From NCBI RefSeq assembly GCF_002920615.1, contig NZ_PQSU01000034.1, positions 32,261-96,260 on the forward strand: a stretch of 64,000 nucleotides of DNA, written 5' to 3'. Shown here in pieces: positions 42,252-50,587 of this stretch (positions are counted from its first letter, which is position 1; every line of letters starts with the position of its first letter). Under the pieces are notes generated by a model. The model was given only the letters and a program-made list of their open reading frames with translations, ran no database searches and was not told where the DNA came from. A program made the translations under genes and the position numbers. Source of the DNA: Streptomyces sp. Ru62. GTDB taxonomy: Bacteria; Actinomycetota; Actinomycetes; Streptomycetales; Streptomycetaceae.

Positions 42252-43391
42252 TCAGCCCGCGAACGGCACCTCCGCCGATGCGGCAGCCCTGCGATCAGGG
42301 TGGGTCCACAGCCCTTGGGCGGCGAGTCGGGGCAGGACACCCTCGCCGAACCAGTAGGCCTCCTCCAGGTGCGGATACCCGGAGAGGACGAACTCGTCGA
42401 TGCCGAGGGCGTGGTACTCCTTGATGCGCTCGGCGACCTCCTCGTGACTGCCGACCAGCGCGGTGCCCGCACCACCGCGCACCAGCCCGATGCCGGCCCA
42501 GAGGTTGGGATGGATCTCCAGGCTCTCCCGGCCGCCGCCGTGCAGCGCGAGCATCCGCCGCTGGCCTTCCGACTCGCTGCGCGCGAGGCCCGACTGGACG
42601 GCCCGTACGGTCTCCGGGTCGAAGCCGTCGAGCAGCCGGTCCGCCTCCGCCCACGCCTGCGCGGCGGTGTCCCGGGTGATGACGTGCAGCCGGATCCCGA
42701 AGCGCGGGGTACGGCCGTGCTCCGCGGCGAGCTGCCGGATCCAGGCGATCTTCTCGGCGACCTGCGCGGGCGGTTCGCCCCAGGTGAGGTAGACGTCGGC
42801 GTACCGGGCCGCGACCTGTCCGGCGGCGGGCGAGGAGCCGCCGAAGTACACCTCGGGGACCGGGTCGGGCAGCCGGCTGAGCCTCGCCTCCTCTACCCGC
42901 AGGTGCTCACCGTGCAGGTCGACGCTCTTGCCGTCCCACAACTGCCGCACGATGTGGAGGAACTCACCGGTACGGCGGTAGCGGGCGTCCTTGTCGAGGA
43001 AGTCGCCGTAGGCGCGCTGTTCGTGGCTCTCGCCGCCGGTGACGACGTTGAGCAGCAGCCGGCCGCCGGTCTGCCGCTGGAAGGTCGACGCCATCTGCGC
43101 GGCGAGCGTGGGGGAGACGAAGCCGGGCCGGAAGGCGACCAGGAACTTCAGCCGCTCGGTGTGCCGGCTGACCATCGCGGTGGTCAGCCACGCGTCCTCG
43201 CACCAGGCGCCGGTCGGGGTGAGCGCGCCGACGAAGCCAAGGTCCTCGGCGGCCCGGGCGATCTGGCTCAGATAGGCGACCGTGGGCGGCCGGTCCCTGC
43301 CGGAGGCGGTCGCCGGGGTGCCGTGGCCGCCGCCCACGACGTGACGGCTGTCGCCGTTGGTGGGCAGGAACCAGTGGAAGGTGAGGGACAC
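42252..43391 (-). CDS. ssuD: FMNH2-dependent alkanesulfonate monooxygenase
   Basis: A 379-residue LLM-class enzyme of the SsuD group (FHWFLPTNGD, TERLKFLVAFRPGF, FQRQTGGRLLLNVVTGG, WGEPPAQVAEKI). It cleaves alkanesulfonates to aldehyde and sulfite using reduced FMN from SsuE, whose gene lies 118 bp upstream on the same strand. The GTG start follows GGAGACCCCAC. Used for sulfur supply when sulfate or cysteine is scarce; no ABC sulfonate transporter is in the window. Confidence 0.93.
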   Translation of the reverse strand: MSLTFHWFLPTNGDSRHVVGGGHGTPATASGRDRPPTVAYLSQIARAAEDLGFVGALTPTGAWCEDAWLTTAMVSRHTERLKFLVAFRPGFVSPTLAAQMASTFQRQTGGRLLLNVVTGGESHEQRAYGDFLDKDARYRRTGEFLHIVRQLWDGKSVDLHGEHLRVEEARLSRLPDPVPEVYFGGSSPAAGQVAARYADVYLTWGEPPAQVAEKIAWIRQLAAEHGRTPRFGIRLHVITRDTAAQAWAEADRLLDGFDPETVRAVQSGLARSESEGQRRMLALHGGGRESLEIHPNLWAGIGLVRGGAGTALVGSHEEVAERIKEYHALGIDEFVLSGYPHLEEAYWFGEGVLPRLAAQGLWTHPDRRAAASAEVPFAG

Positions 43392-43509
43392 GTGGGGTCT
43401 CCGATCAGAGCAGGCCGTGCCGGGGCGGCCGAGTCGAGCGGTGCGATGCGATGCGCGTCGCCGGGGGTGGGACGGGCGGGGCGGGTGTGGGCACCCGGCA
43501 GCAGGGCCG

Positions 43510-44064
43510 TCAGCTCGCCGCCGCCAGCAGCGGGGTGCGGTCCAGGGCAGCGGCGAACTGGTCCACCACGTGCCCCAGGGCCTCGGCGGTGGTGGGCGTG
43601 AGGGACACCGAGCCGTCCTCCCGGACCGTGATGTCCTTGTCGAGGGTGAACCAGCCCTGGACTATGTGCGCGGCACCCATGGAGTTCAGCACCGGGCGCA
43701 GGGCGTAGTCGATGGCGAGGACATGGGCGGTGGAGCCGCCGGTGGCGAGCGGCAGCACGGTCTTGCCGGTGAGCGCGTACTGCGGGAGCAGGTCCAGGAG
43801 CGCCTTCAGGACACCGGAGTACGACGCCTTGTAGACGGGGGTGCCGACCACGACGCCGTCGGCGCGGGCGAACAGTTCGGTGGCCTCCACGACGGCGGGG
43901 TGCCGGAAGTCCGCGCCGAGCAGGGCCTCGGCCGGGACGGTACGGACGTCGAGCGGGACCACCTCGTGGCCCTGGGCGATGAGCCGCTGGTCCAGGTGGC
44001 GCAGCAGACGGCCGGTGCGCGAGGAGGCGGAGGGGCTGCCGGAGACGGACAGGACGGTGGCCAT
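43510..44064 (-). CDS. ssuE: NADPH-dependent FMN reductase
   Basis: A 184-residue flavodoxin-fold reductase of the SsuE type: phosphate loop SVSGSPSASSRTGRLL and flavin segment GTPVYKASYSGVLKALLDLL. It supplies FMNH2 to SsuD. The upstream 345 bp on the same strand carries a sulfur-type leader peptide, tandem repeats and a hairpin, suggesting attenuation control of ssuE-ssuD. Confidence 0.93.
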   Translation of the reverse strand: MATVLSVSGSPSASSRTGRLLRHLDQRLIAQGHEVVPLDVRTVPAEALLGADFRHPAVVEATELFARADGVVVGTPVYKASYSGVLKALLDLLPQYALTGKTVLPLATGGSTAHVLAIDYALRPVLNSMGAAHIVQGWFTLDKDITVREDGSVSLTPTTAEALGHVVDQFAAALDRTPLLAAAS

Positions 44065-44216
44065 GGGTGCCTCGTTTCTGGGGTGCGCCGGGCACGCGCA
44101 CGGGGACGGGCGCCCGGTGAAGTCGAAGGGGAGCGGATTCCGGCTCGGCGGTCAGGCGGGGACCCGGCAGGCGGATGTCACAGGCGCTCCGGGCACGCGG
44201 AACTCGATGACTCCAG

Positions 44217-44263
44217 GAACTCCACGGACCCGCGAACTCCACGGACCCGCGAAATCCGCGGAC
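44217..44263 (-). repeat. 17-bp tandem repeat in the ssuE leader
   Basis: Two exact 17-bp units (44217-44233 and 44234-44250, GAACTCCACGGACCCGC) and a degraded third (44251-44263). They lie between the leader peptide and ssuE, beside the candidate attenuator hairpin. Confidence 0.8.
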
Positions 44264-44267
44264 TGGA

Positions 44268-44289
44268 GAACCCGCAGGGCTGCGGGTTC
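44268..44289 (-). promoter_or_regulatory. candidate attenuator hairpin between leader peptide and ssuE
   Basis: GAACCCGCAG (44268-44277) pairs perfectly with CTGCGGGTTC (44280-44289). It lies about 120 nt after the leader peptide stop and about 200 nt before ssuE. No strong U-run follows, so a termination or translation-coupling role is inferred only. Confidence 0.45.
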
Positions 44290-44409
44290 ATGCTGCGCAC
44301 TTGCGGGGCGGGATGTCCGGGCACGCCGGATTCCGGTTCCGACGGGGCGGAAAGGGCAGGCTCGTCAGGCGTGCAGGAGGCCCGACGGGACCGGCGGGGA
44401 AGGCGCGGA

Positions 44410-44493
44410 TCAGGCCGTGGGGCGACAGGAGGCGCTGGAGACGCGAGCGAGGTCGACATGGCGTCGCCGCGTGAGGTCCAGTCGCATCGTCAT
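44410..44493 (-). CDS. sulfur-responsive leader peptide upstream of ssuED
   Basis: A 27-codon ORF, too short for gene finders, reads MTMRLDLTRRRHVDLARV followed by SSASCRPTA. It matches the actinobacterial putative leader peptide type (RRRHVDL core, SS-A-C-R-P end) found before cysteine, sulfate and sulfonate uptake genes. Its Cys codon near the end fits sensing of Cys-tRNA by ribosome stalling. It lies 345 bp upstream of ssuE on the same strand. No strong SD; ATG 44487 is an alternative start. Confidence 0.75.
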   Translation of the reverse strand: MTMRLDLTRRRHVDLARVSSASCRPTA

Positions 44494-44620
44494 GCCGTGA
44501 TCGTGGCAGCAGCCGGCGACGGCCGTCAAGGAAATCCCGACCGGTCTCGTATGGCGGACCCTGGAAGGGAACGAAGAGGTGGCGGGGGATCAGGGACGCC
44601 TTCCCGCGGGGCCGGACGGC

Positions 44621-44797
44621 TCAGGCCCGGCCGTCCTCCTCGTGTGCCTCGACCACGACGAGGAACGCGTCCGACTTCAAGTCCATGACCACGGTCGCCG
44701 GTTCACCCTCGGCACGCCGGGCGGCGGCGTACTCCTCCGCGGGCCACGATCCACGCGGAGCCCCGGCGGGAAATCGCTCCAGCACCTTGGCACTCAT
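44621..44797 (-). CDS. small conserved hypothetical protein
   Basis: A 58-residue protein (MSAKVLERFPAGAPRGSWP, then EEYAAARRAEGEPATVVMDL) of a type I recall as common in Streptomyces, with a beta-strand-rich C-terminus (DAFLVVVEAHEE). AGGAGG lies 11 nt before ATG 44797. No function can be given. It is divergent from the light-module gene. Confidence 0.6.
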   Translation of the reverse strand: MSAKVLERFPAGAPRGSWPAEEYAAARRAEGEPATVVMDLKSDAFLVVVEAHEEDGRA

Positions 44798-44834
44798 GGC
44801 GGCGGACACCTCCTGCGTCGCTGACCGAACGGAA

Positions 44835-44848
44835 TGTACAGCTTGTAC
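44835..44848 (+). promoter_or_regulatory. TGTACA/TGTAC dyad, candidate LitR/CarH-type operator
   Basis: TGTACA (44835-44840) and TGTACC (44844-44849) form both a 9-bp-period direct repeat and the inverted repeat GTACA-GCT-TGTAC. ACA/TGT-containing sites are bound by B12-type MerR photoreceptors. It lies in the 257-bp divergent gap before the SDR gene. Confidence 0.4.
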
Positions 44849-45054
44849 CGGTCCGGCTGCCCCCGATCGGTGAGGACATGCCACTGCGTACGCTCCACAC
44901 GGCACACGCGGGAGAGGCGGCCGACCGGTGGCGGCCGACCGGCCGACACGCGGACGCGCCCGGACGTTCGGCCGATGGGACGACGCGCATCCGTCCGCCG
45001 GGCCGGGCGGGAAGTGATTCCCGGGGGACCACCGACGCGGAGGGCCTGTGCGGC

Positions 45055-46566
45055 ATGAAACACGACGACTCCACGGACCGGCTCCGCTGCCTGGTGACGG
45101 GAGCCACGGGCTACATCGGCGGCCGGCTCGTGCCCGAGCTGCTGGCCGCCGGGCACCGGGTGCGCTGTCTGGCCCGCTCCCCCGAGAAGCTGCGCGACCA
45201 TCCGTGGGCGGGTGAGGCGGAGGTGGTGCGGGGGGACGTCACGGACGCGGACTCGGTCGCCCGGGCGATGCGGGACGTCGACGTGGCGTACTACCTGGTG
45301 CACGCGCTCGGCAGCGGCAAGGACTTCGAGGACACCGACCGCCGCGCGGCCCGCGTCTTCGGGGAAAGGGCGAAGGCGGCCGGTGTGCGGCGCATCGTGT
45401 ACCTGGGCGGTCTCACGCCGTCCGGGGTGCCCGCGGACCGGCTCTCCCCGCATCTGAGATCCCGGGCTGAAGTGGGCCGCATCCTGCTGGCCTCCGGTGT
45501 GCCGACCGCCGTGCTGCGTGCCGCCGTGATCATCGGCTCGGGCTCGGCCTCCTTCGAGATGCTGCGCTACCTCACCGAACGGCTGCCGGTGATGGTCACG
45601 CCGAGCTGGGTGCGCACCCGTATCCAGCCCATCGCCGTGCGGGACGTGCTGCGGCTGCTGGTCGGCGGCGCGGGCCTGCCGGACGACGTGAACCGGGCCT
45701 TCGACATCGGCGGGCCGGACATCCTCACGTACCGGGACATGATGGTCCGCTACGCGCGCGTCGCGGGGCTCCCGCCGCGTGTCATCGTGCCGGTGCCGGT
45801 CCTCACCCCCGGCCTGTCCAGCCACTGGGTGGGACTCGTCACGCCCGTCCCCGCGTCCATCGCCCGGCCGCTGACCGAGTCGCTGCGGCACGAGGTGATC
45901 TGCCGCGAGCACGACATCACCCGGTACCTCCCCGACCCGCCGGGGCATCCGCTCGGCTTCGACCAGGCCGTACGACTGGCCCTGCGCCGGGTGCGCGAGG
46001 CGCGCGTGACCACCCGCTGGTCGTCCGCCGCGGTACCCGGCGCGCCCAGCGATCCGCTGCCCACCGACCCCGACTGGGCCGGCGGCACCCTGTACACGGA
46101 CCGTCGCGAGGCGGTGGTGGACGCCCCGGCGGACCAACTGTGGCGGGTGATCGAGGGCGTGGGCGGAGAGCACGGCTGGTACTCCTTCCCGCTGGCGTGG
46201 AGCCTGCGTGGGTGGCTGGACCGGCTGGTCGGCGGGGTGGGCCTGCGCCGGGGCCGGCGGGACGCGGAGCGGCTGCGGGCGGGTGACTCGCTGGACTTCT
46301 GGCGGGTGGAGGAGATCGAGCGGGGTCACCTGCTGCGGCTGCGGGCGGAGATGCGACTGCCCGGGCCGGCCTGGCTGGAGATGTGCGCCGAACCGGCCGG
46401 CGACGGTCGCAGCCGGTACCGGCAGCGGGCCCTGTTCCACCCGCGCGGGCTGCTGGGCCACGCCTACTGGTTTGGGGTCTCACCGTTTCACGCCGTGGTC
46501 TTCGGCGGGATGGCCCGCAACATCGCGCGGGCAGCGGCCCGGCAGGGCCCCGAGGTCGCGCGTTGA
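45055..46566 (+). CDS. NAD(P)H-binding SDR protein with C-terminal DUF2867 domain
   Basis: A 503-residue two-domain protein: an extended SDR/NmrA-like Rossmann domain (CLVTGATGYIGGRLVPELL; residues 1 to about 300) and a DUF2867/SRPBCC-like domain (about 345-500: GEHGWYSFPLAWSLRGWLDRL, LDFWRVEEIERGHLLRLRAEM, YWFGVSPFHAVVFGGM). The same arrangement is frequent beside photolyase genes. Its reaction is not known. The ATG follows GGAGGG by 10 nt; photolyase starts 95 bp after the stop. Confidence 0.88.
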   Translation: MKHDDSTDRLRCLVTGATGYIGGRLVPELLAAGHRVRCLARSPEKLRDHPWAGEAEVVRGDVTDADSVARAMRDVDVAYYLVHALGSGKDFEDTDRRAARVFGERAKAAGVRRIVYLGGLTPSGVPADRLSPHLRSRAEVGRILLASGVPTAVLRAAVIIGSGSASFEMLRYLTERLPVMVTPSWVRTRIQPIAVRDVLRLLVGGAGLPDDVNRAFDIGGPDILTYRDMMVRYARVAGLPPRVIVPVPVLTPGLSSHWVGLVTPVPASIARPLTESLRHEVICREHDITRYLPDPPGHPLGFDQAVRLALRRVREARVTTRWSSAAVPGAPSDPLPTDPDWAGGTLYTDRREAVVDAPADQLWRVIEGVGGEHGWYSFPLAWSLRGWLDRLVGGVGLRRGRRDAERLRAGDSLDFWRVEEIERGHLLRLRAEMRLPGPAWLEMCAEPAGDGRSRYRQRALFHPRGLLGHAYWFGVSPFHAVVFGGMARNIARAAARQGPEVAR

Positions 46567-46660
46567 CACCGCATCCACCGGGCCCGCCGGACCGGAAGTG
46601 CCCGGTTGTCCCCCTCCTTCGCTCTCCCTCCTTCGCTCTTCCTCGTTCCGGAGCCGCGCC

Positions 46661-48037
46661 ATGGATGTCTCGGTCGTCCTGTTCACCGCCGACCTGCGCC
46701 TGTACGACCACCCACCGCTCCGGGCCGCGCTGGAGGGCCCCCGTCAGGTGGTCCCGCTGTTCGTCCGCGACCGGGGTGTGGCCGACGCGGGCTTCGCGGC
46801 GCCCAATCGGCTGGCGTTCCTCGCCGACTGCCTGCGGGACCTGGACGCCGGCCTCCGTGAGCGTGGCGGGCGGCTGGTGGTGCGCTCCGGCGACGTCGTG
46901 GAGGAGGTCTGCGCGGTGGCCGCGCAGGCGGACGCCGACGAGGTGCACGTGGCGGCCGACGCGAGTGCCTACGCCCGGTCCCGGGAGCGGCGGCTGCGGC
47001 GCGCCCTGGAGGCCGAAGGGCGGCGGCTGCACGTCCACGAGGCCGTGACCACGGTGGTGCCGCCCGGCGAGGTGACCCCCGCCTCATCGGACCACTTCGC
47101 GGTGTTCACGCCGTACTTCCGGCAGTGGTCCCGGCAGCGGCCGCGGGACGTGCTGGGTGCGCCCCGCTCGGTCCCCGTGCCGCCCGGCATCGGTTCCGAG
47201 GAGCTGCCGTCCCGGGCCTCGCTGCCGGGAACCTCGCCGGGACTGCCGGAGGGCGGCGAGGTGGCCGGCCGGAAGCGGCTCACCACCTGGCTCCGCTCCG
47301 GCCTGGCGGTCTACGCGGACCGGCACGACGACCTGGCCGGGGACGCGACCTCCCGGCTCTCCCCGCACCTGCACTTCGGAACGGTGTCCCCCGTCGAGCT
47401 GGTCCACCGGGCGCGCCGCGCGGGCGGCCCGGGAGCGGACGCGTTCGTTCGGCAGATCGCCTGGCGGGACTTCCACCGTCAGGTGCTGGCGGCCCGGCCC
47501 GGCGCGGCCGTCACCGACTACCGCACCCGGCACGACAGCTGGCGGTCCGAGCGGACGGCCCGGGACGACATCGAGGCGTGGCGGGAGGGCCGTACCGGCT
47601 GGCCGGTGATCGACGCGGCGATGCGCCAGCTCCGCCACGAGGGATGGATGCACAACCGGGCCCGGCTGCTCACGGCGAGCTTCCTGGCGAAGACGCTGTA
47701 CGTCGACTGGCGCGTCGGGGCCCGGCACTTCCTGGAGTGGCTGGTCGACGGTGACCTGGCCAACAACCAGCTGAACTGGCAGTGGGTCGCGGGCACGGGC
47801 ACGGACACCCGCCCCAACCGGGTCCTCAACCCGCTGACCCAGGCCAGGCGGTACGACCCCGACGGGGTGTACGTCCGGCGGTGGGTCCCGGAGCTGAAGG
47901 CGGTGGCGGGCCCGGCGGTGCACGAGCCGTGGAAGCCGGGGGGTCCGGACCGCGGGCTCGTCGCCGCGTACCCGGAGCCGATCGTCGACCTCGCCGACGG
48001 GCTGGCCCGGTTCAGACGGGCGCGGAGCCGCGGTTGA
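46661..48037 (+). CDS. phr: deoxyribodipyrimidine photolyase
   Basis: A 458-residue class I photolyase/cryptochrome: alpha/beta antenna domain at the start (VVLFTADLRLYDHPPL), helical FAD domain with YADRHDDLAGDATSRLSPHLHFG, VRQIAWRDFHRQVL, and the flavin loop RQLRHEGWMHNRARLLTASFLAKTLYVDWR, GARHFLEWLVDGDLANNQLNWQW. These identify a CPD photolyase that repairs UV dimers with blue light. Its 3' end overlaps that of the LitR-like gene by 26 bp. The preceding leader is C/T-rich with a repeated CCTCCTTCGCTCT. Confidence 0.95.
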   Translation: MDVSVVLFTADLRLYDHPPLRAALEGPRQVVPLFVRDRGVADAGFAAPNRLAFLADCLRDLDAGLRERGGRLVVRSGDVVEEVCAVAAQADADEVHVAADASAYARSRERRLRRALEAEGRRLHVHEAVTTVVPPGEVTPASSDHFAVFTPYFRQWSRQRPRDVLGAPRSVPVPPGIGSEELPSRASLPGTSPGLPEGGEVAGRKRLTTWLRSGLAVYADRHDDLAGDATSRLSPHLHFGTVSPVELVHRARRAGGPGADAFVRQIAWRDFHRQVLAARPGAAVTDYRTRHDSWRSERTARDDIEAWREGRTGWPVIDAAMRQLRHEGWMHNRARLLTASFLAKTLYVDWRVGARHFLEWLVDGDLANNQLNWQWVAGTGTDTRPNRVLNPLTQARRYDPDGVYVRRWVPELKAVAGPAVHEPWKPGGPDRGLVAAYPEPIVDLADGLARFRRARSRG

Positions 48038-49127
48038 ACGGGCGGGCCGGCGGCCTGTCGGCGTAGCGGGCCGCCAGGGTGTCCAGTGCCTCGGTCAGGG
48101 TGGCCGGGCGGAGCATGCCGCGAGCGGGCCGGCCGGCCCAGCCGGGGCCGCCGAGCATCACCAGTGGTTTCGTGCGGGCGCCCCGGGTGCCCCGTTCCAT
48201 GGCGGCGAGGTGCTCCGCCAGCGGCAGGCTCGCGGTGGAACGGGCCTGCGCCCACAACACCACGACGGCCGGGCCGAGCCGCCGCACCGCCGCCACCAGT
48301 GCCTCCGCCGGGACCGCGGCGCCGAACATCCGCACGGGGAGGCCGGCGTGGCTCAGTGCGGCGTTGAGGGCCTCCAGCGGGAGGGTGTGCTGCTCGCCGG
48401 GGACGCAGGCCAGGAGCACGGGGCCCGCTGCCGCCGGGCCCCCGGGCCGCAGGGTGTGCCGTCGAAGAGTGGTGGACACATGCCAGGACAACAGGTGCTC
48501 GACCTCGACGTACCGGTCCCCCGCCGAGGCCCATCTGCGGCCCACGGCGTGCAGGGTCGGCACCATCACGTCCTGCCACGCGGTCACGACGCCGTACCCG
48601 GTGACGGCGGCCTCCAGCCGCTCCTCGACGGTTGCGGCGTCGAGCCGGACAGCGGCCCGGGCCAGACCGCGACCCTCCTGTCGGACACCGTCGGGCGACG
48701 GCGCCCGGAGGGTGGACCGCGCCGGGGCGCCGACGGGTCCGGCCGACGCGGCGGGACCCGGCACGGCAGGACCCGGCGCGGCGGGACCCGGCGCGGCGGG
48801 ACCCGGCGCGGGTCCGGACGGACTGCGGGCGGCCGCCGGCGCGGCCCGCTCCCTGGCCGCGCGGGCGGCCTCGGCGGGTGGCACCCCGGACGCGGTCAGC
48901 CGGCACATCGTCTCCAGTGTCGCGACGTCCTCGGTCGTCCAGCGCCGGTGCCGGCCATCGGTGCGGGTGGCGGGGCCGAGGCCGTAACGGCGGTCCCAGG
49001 AGCGCAGGGTGGTCGGGGAGACGCCGAGCCGGCGGGCCAGGGCTCCGGTCGTCAGCGCGGGCTGCGCGGTGCCGGCCGGACCGGCCCGTCCGCTCCGCGG
49101 TGTCCCCGCTGCTTCGACCGCGTCCAT
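48012..49127 (-). CDS. litR: LitR/CarH-type MerR regulator with B12-binding domain
   Basis: A protein of about 371 residues: MerR helix-turn-helix (LTTGALARRLGVSPTTLRSWDRRYGL; GRHRRWTTEDV), a repetitive Pro/Ala/Gly linker, then the four-helix cap (WASAGDRYVEVEHLLSWHVS, with the W...EH pattern) and a cobalamin Rossmann domain with PGEQHTLPLEAL supplying the base-off histidine. Such proteins use adenosylcobalamin as a light sensor and are released from DNA on illumination. The spacing between W and EH is one residue longer than in Thermus CarH. The start may be ATG 49127 or 49139. Confidence 0.87.
   Translation of the reverse strand: MDAVEAAGTPRSGRAGPAGTAQPALTTGALARRLGVSPTTLRSWDRRYGLGPATRTDGRHRRWTTEDVATLETMCRLTASGVPPAEAARAARERAAPAAARSPSGPAPGPAAPGPAAPGPAVPGPAASAGPVGAPARSTLRAPSPDGVRQEGRGLARAAVRLDAATVEERLEAAVTGYGVVTAWQDVMVPTLHAVGRRWASAGDRYVEVEHLLSWHVSTTLRRHTLRPGGPAAAGPVLLACVPGEQHTLPLEALNAALSHAGLPVRMFGAAVPAEALVAAVRRLGPAVVVLWAQARSTASLPLAEHLAAMERGTRGARTKPLVMLGGPGWAGRPARGMLRPATLTEALDTLAARYADRPPARPFNRGSAPV
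48748..48807 (-). repeat. 15-bp in-frame tandem repeat x4 in the LitR linker
   Basis: Four 15-bp units (48748-48762, 48763-48777, 48778-48792, 48793-48807) encode a repeated Pro-Ala-Ala-Pro-Gly type pentapeptide in the linker between the DNA-binding and light-sensing domains. Unit number could vary without breaking the frame. Confidence 0.85.
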
Positions 49128-49144
49128 ACGACCGACCATACGAC
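49124..49144 (-). promoter_or_regulatory. direct repeats at the litR start; litR-sigma divergent region
   Basis: CCATACGAC occurs at 49124-49132 and 49136-49144, 12 bp apart, covering both possible litR start codons. The 158-bp gap to the divergent sigma gene also has GCACCGGTGC, a perfect 10-bp palindrome at about 49174-49183. These are candidate sites for LitR autoregulation and control of the sigma gene. Confidence 0.35.
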
Positions 49145-49284
49145 GCAGAAGCGATGCGCGTTGTCCGCCGTGCGCACCGGTGCACAGGATGAACGCACGG
49201 GCCCCGTACCGCCCGGTCGGCCGCGCCGCCGGTGTCCGCCCGGCCCGCTCCGGCCACTGCGTCCCGCGCGAAGGAGCCGTCGTC

Positions 49285-49881
49285 ATGAGCCCGTCCGGAA
49301 GGTCCGCCCAGGTACCGGCGCCGCCGCCCGCCGGGGAGCCGCCCACCGACGCGGACCTCGTACGGGGACTGGTCGCCGGCGACGACGGCTGTCTCGCCGC
49401 CGTCCACCGCCGCTGGTCCCCGATGGTGCACGCCCTCGCGTGGCGCGCGCTGGGCGACGTGCGGGAGGCCGAGGACGTCACGCAGCAGGTGTTCCTGGCC
49501 GTCTGGCGCGGCCGCGCCGGCTACCGGCCCGAGCGCGGCTCGGTGGCGGGGTGGATCGTCGGCATCACCCGCCGCAGGGTCGCCGACGCCCTCTCCGCGC
49601 GGACACGCCGTGGTGAACTGGTCGCGGCCGCCGCGGCCGCCGTGGCCGCCCTGCCGGACGAGTCCGCCGCCGGGCGGCCCGAGGCGGTCCTGGACCGCCT
49701 CCTGGTCAGCCGCGAACTGTCCCGGCTCCCGGCGCCCCAGCGGCGCGTGCTCCGCCTGGCCTACTACGAGGACCTCACCCAGTCCCAGATCGCGGAACGC
49801 ACCGGGTGGCCGCTGGGCACGGTCAAGAGCCACGCCCGGCGGGGCCTGCGCCGGTTGCGCCACAACCTCCAGCGGCAGTGA
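49285..49881 (+). CDS. ECF sigma factor, probable LitS-type
   Basis: A 198-residue ECF sigma factor: region 2 (DLVRGLVAGDDGCLAAVHRRW; DVTQQVFLAVW; GWIVGITRRRVADAL) and region 4 (LPAPQRRVLRLAYYEDLTQSQIAERTGWPLGTVKSHARRGLRRLR). Divergent placement from a LitR-type gene is the arrangement of the light-induced LitS sigma factor in Streptomyces. AAGGAG precedes the ATG. No anti-sigma gene is adjacent. Identity with LitS is inferred from context. Confidence 0.9.
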   Translation: MSPSGRSAQVPAPPPAGEPPTDADLVRGLVAGDDGCLAAVHRRWSPMVHALAWRALGDVREAEDVTQQVFLAVWRGRAGYRPERGSVAGWIVGITRRRVADALSARTRRGELVAAAAAAVAALPDESAAGRPEAVLDRLLVSRELSRLPAPQRRVLRLAYYEDLTQSQIAERTGWPLGTVKSHARRGLRRLRHNLQRQ

Positions 49882-49997
49882 CCCGGGACCGCCCAGATCT
49901 ACACATAAGGAAGAAATAAGGGCACACTGGAGTATGCGGCGCTTGACGCATGCCGCACCAGACGCGGTCTGGCCTGCAAAGTCAAAGGAGACGACTC

Positions 49998-50432
49998 ATG
50001 GCCAACTTGCACAGGGGTGACATATCCAGCCACCCCGATGTCTCCGAAATGCGGGACCGTTACGCCCGCATGCTCGGCGGTCGTGATGTGGCGCTCGTGG
50101 ACGGGCCGGTGTTCCTGCTCGGCCTGTACTGCGCCGCCTCCCCGTGGATCCTGCACTACACGGCCAGCCAGCCCGCCCTCATGACCCACAACCTGATCAT
50201 GGGCATCGCGATAGGCCTGCTGGCACTGGGATTCACCCGGGCACCCGAGCGCATGTACGGCCTGAGCTGGGCCATGTGCGCCCTGGGCATCTGGATGATC
50301 ATCGCTCCGTGGATCGTGGGCAGCAGCCCGGACACGGGTGTCATCGTCAACAACATCGTCATCGGAGCCCTGGCCCTCGTCCTCGGACTGATCTGCGCCG
50401 GTACGGCGGCGAAGAGCGCCCCCAGGCCGTAG
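49998..50432 (+). CDS. SPW repeat membrane protein
   Basis: A 144-residue membrane protein with four hydrophobic helices and two SPW-type motifs (AASPWILHY; IAPWIVGSS). The family is of unknown function and is frequent in actinobacteria. AAAGGAG stands 7 nt before the ATG. It begins 116 bp after the sigma gene and could be its target. Confidence 0.85.
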   Translation: MANLHRGDISSHPDVSEMRDRYARMLGGRDVALVDGPVFLLGLYCAASPWILHYTASQPALMTHNLIMGIAIGLLALGFTRAPERMYGLSWAMCALGIWMIIAPWIVGSSPDTGVIVNNIVIGALALVLGLICAGTAAKSAPRP

Positions 50433-50480
50433 AAGAGTCGCGAAAGCTTTGAAAGAGGAGACCGAGGAAAGGAAGGAATG

Positions 50481-50521
50481 AACGCGGGCCGGTCCGCCCC
50501 GGGCGGACCGGCCTCCGCGTT
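50481..50521. terminator. large terminator hairpin
   Basis: A perfect 13-bp inner stem (50487-50499 with 50501-50513) extended by AACGCGG/CCGCGTT (50481-50487 and 50515-50521) lies between the convergent SPW and ArsR-SRPBCC genes. Confidence 0.85.
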
Positions 50522-50587
50522 TCCGGACCGGCCTGCGCGTTCCCCCGTCCGCTCGCCCGTCCGTGCAGCGGACGGTCACGGGGACGG

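Noticed and set aside
40608..43601. A 997-codon plus-strand frame
   Set aside because: Only its part from 40851 to about 41700 is real; the rest is out-of-frame flavoprotein sequence and then antisense to ssuD.
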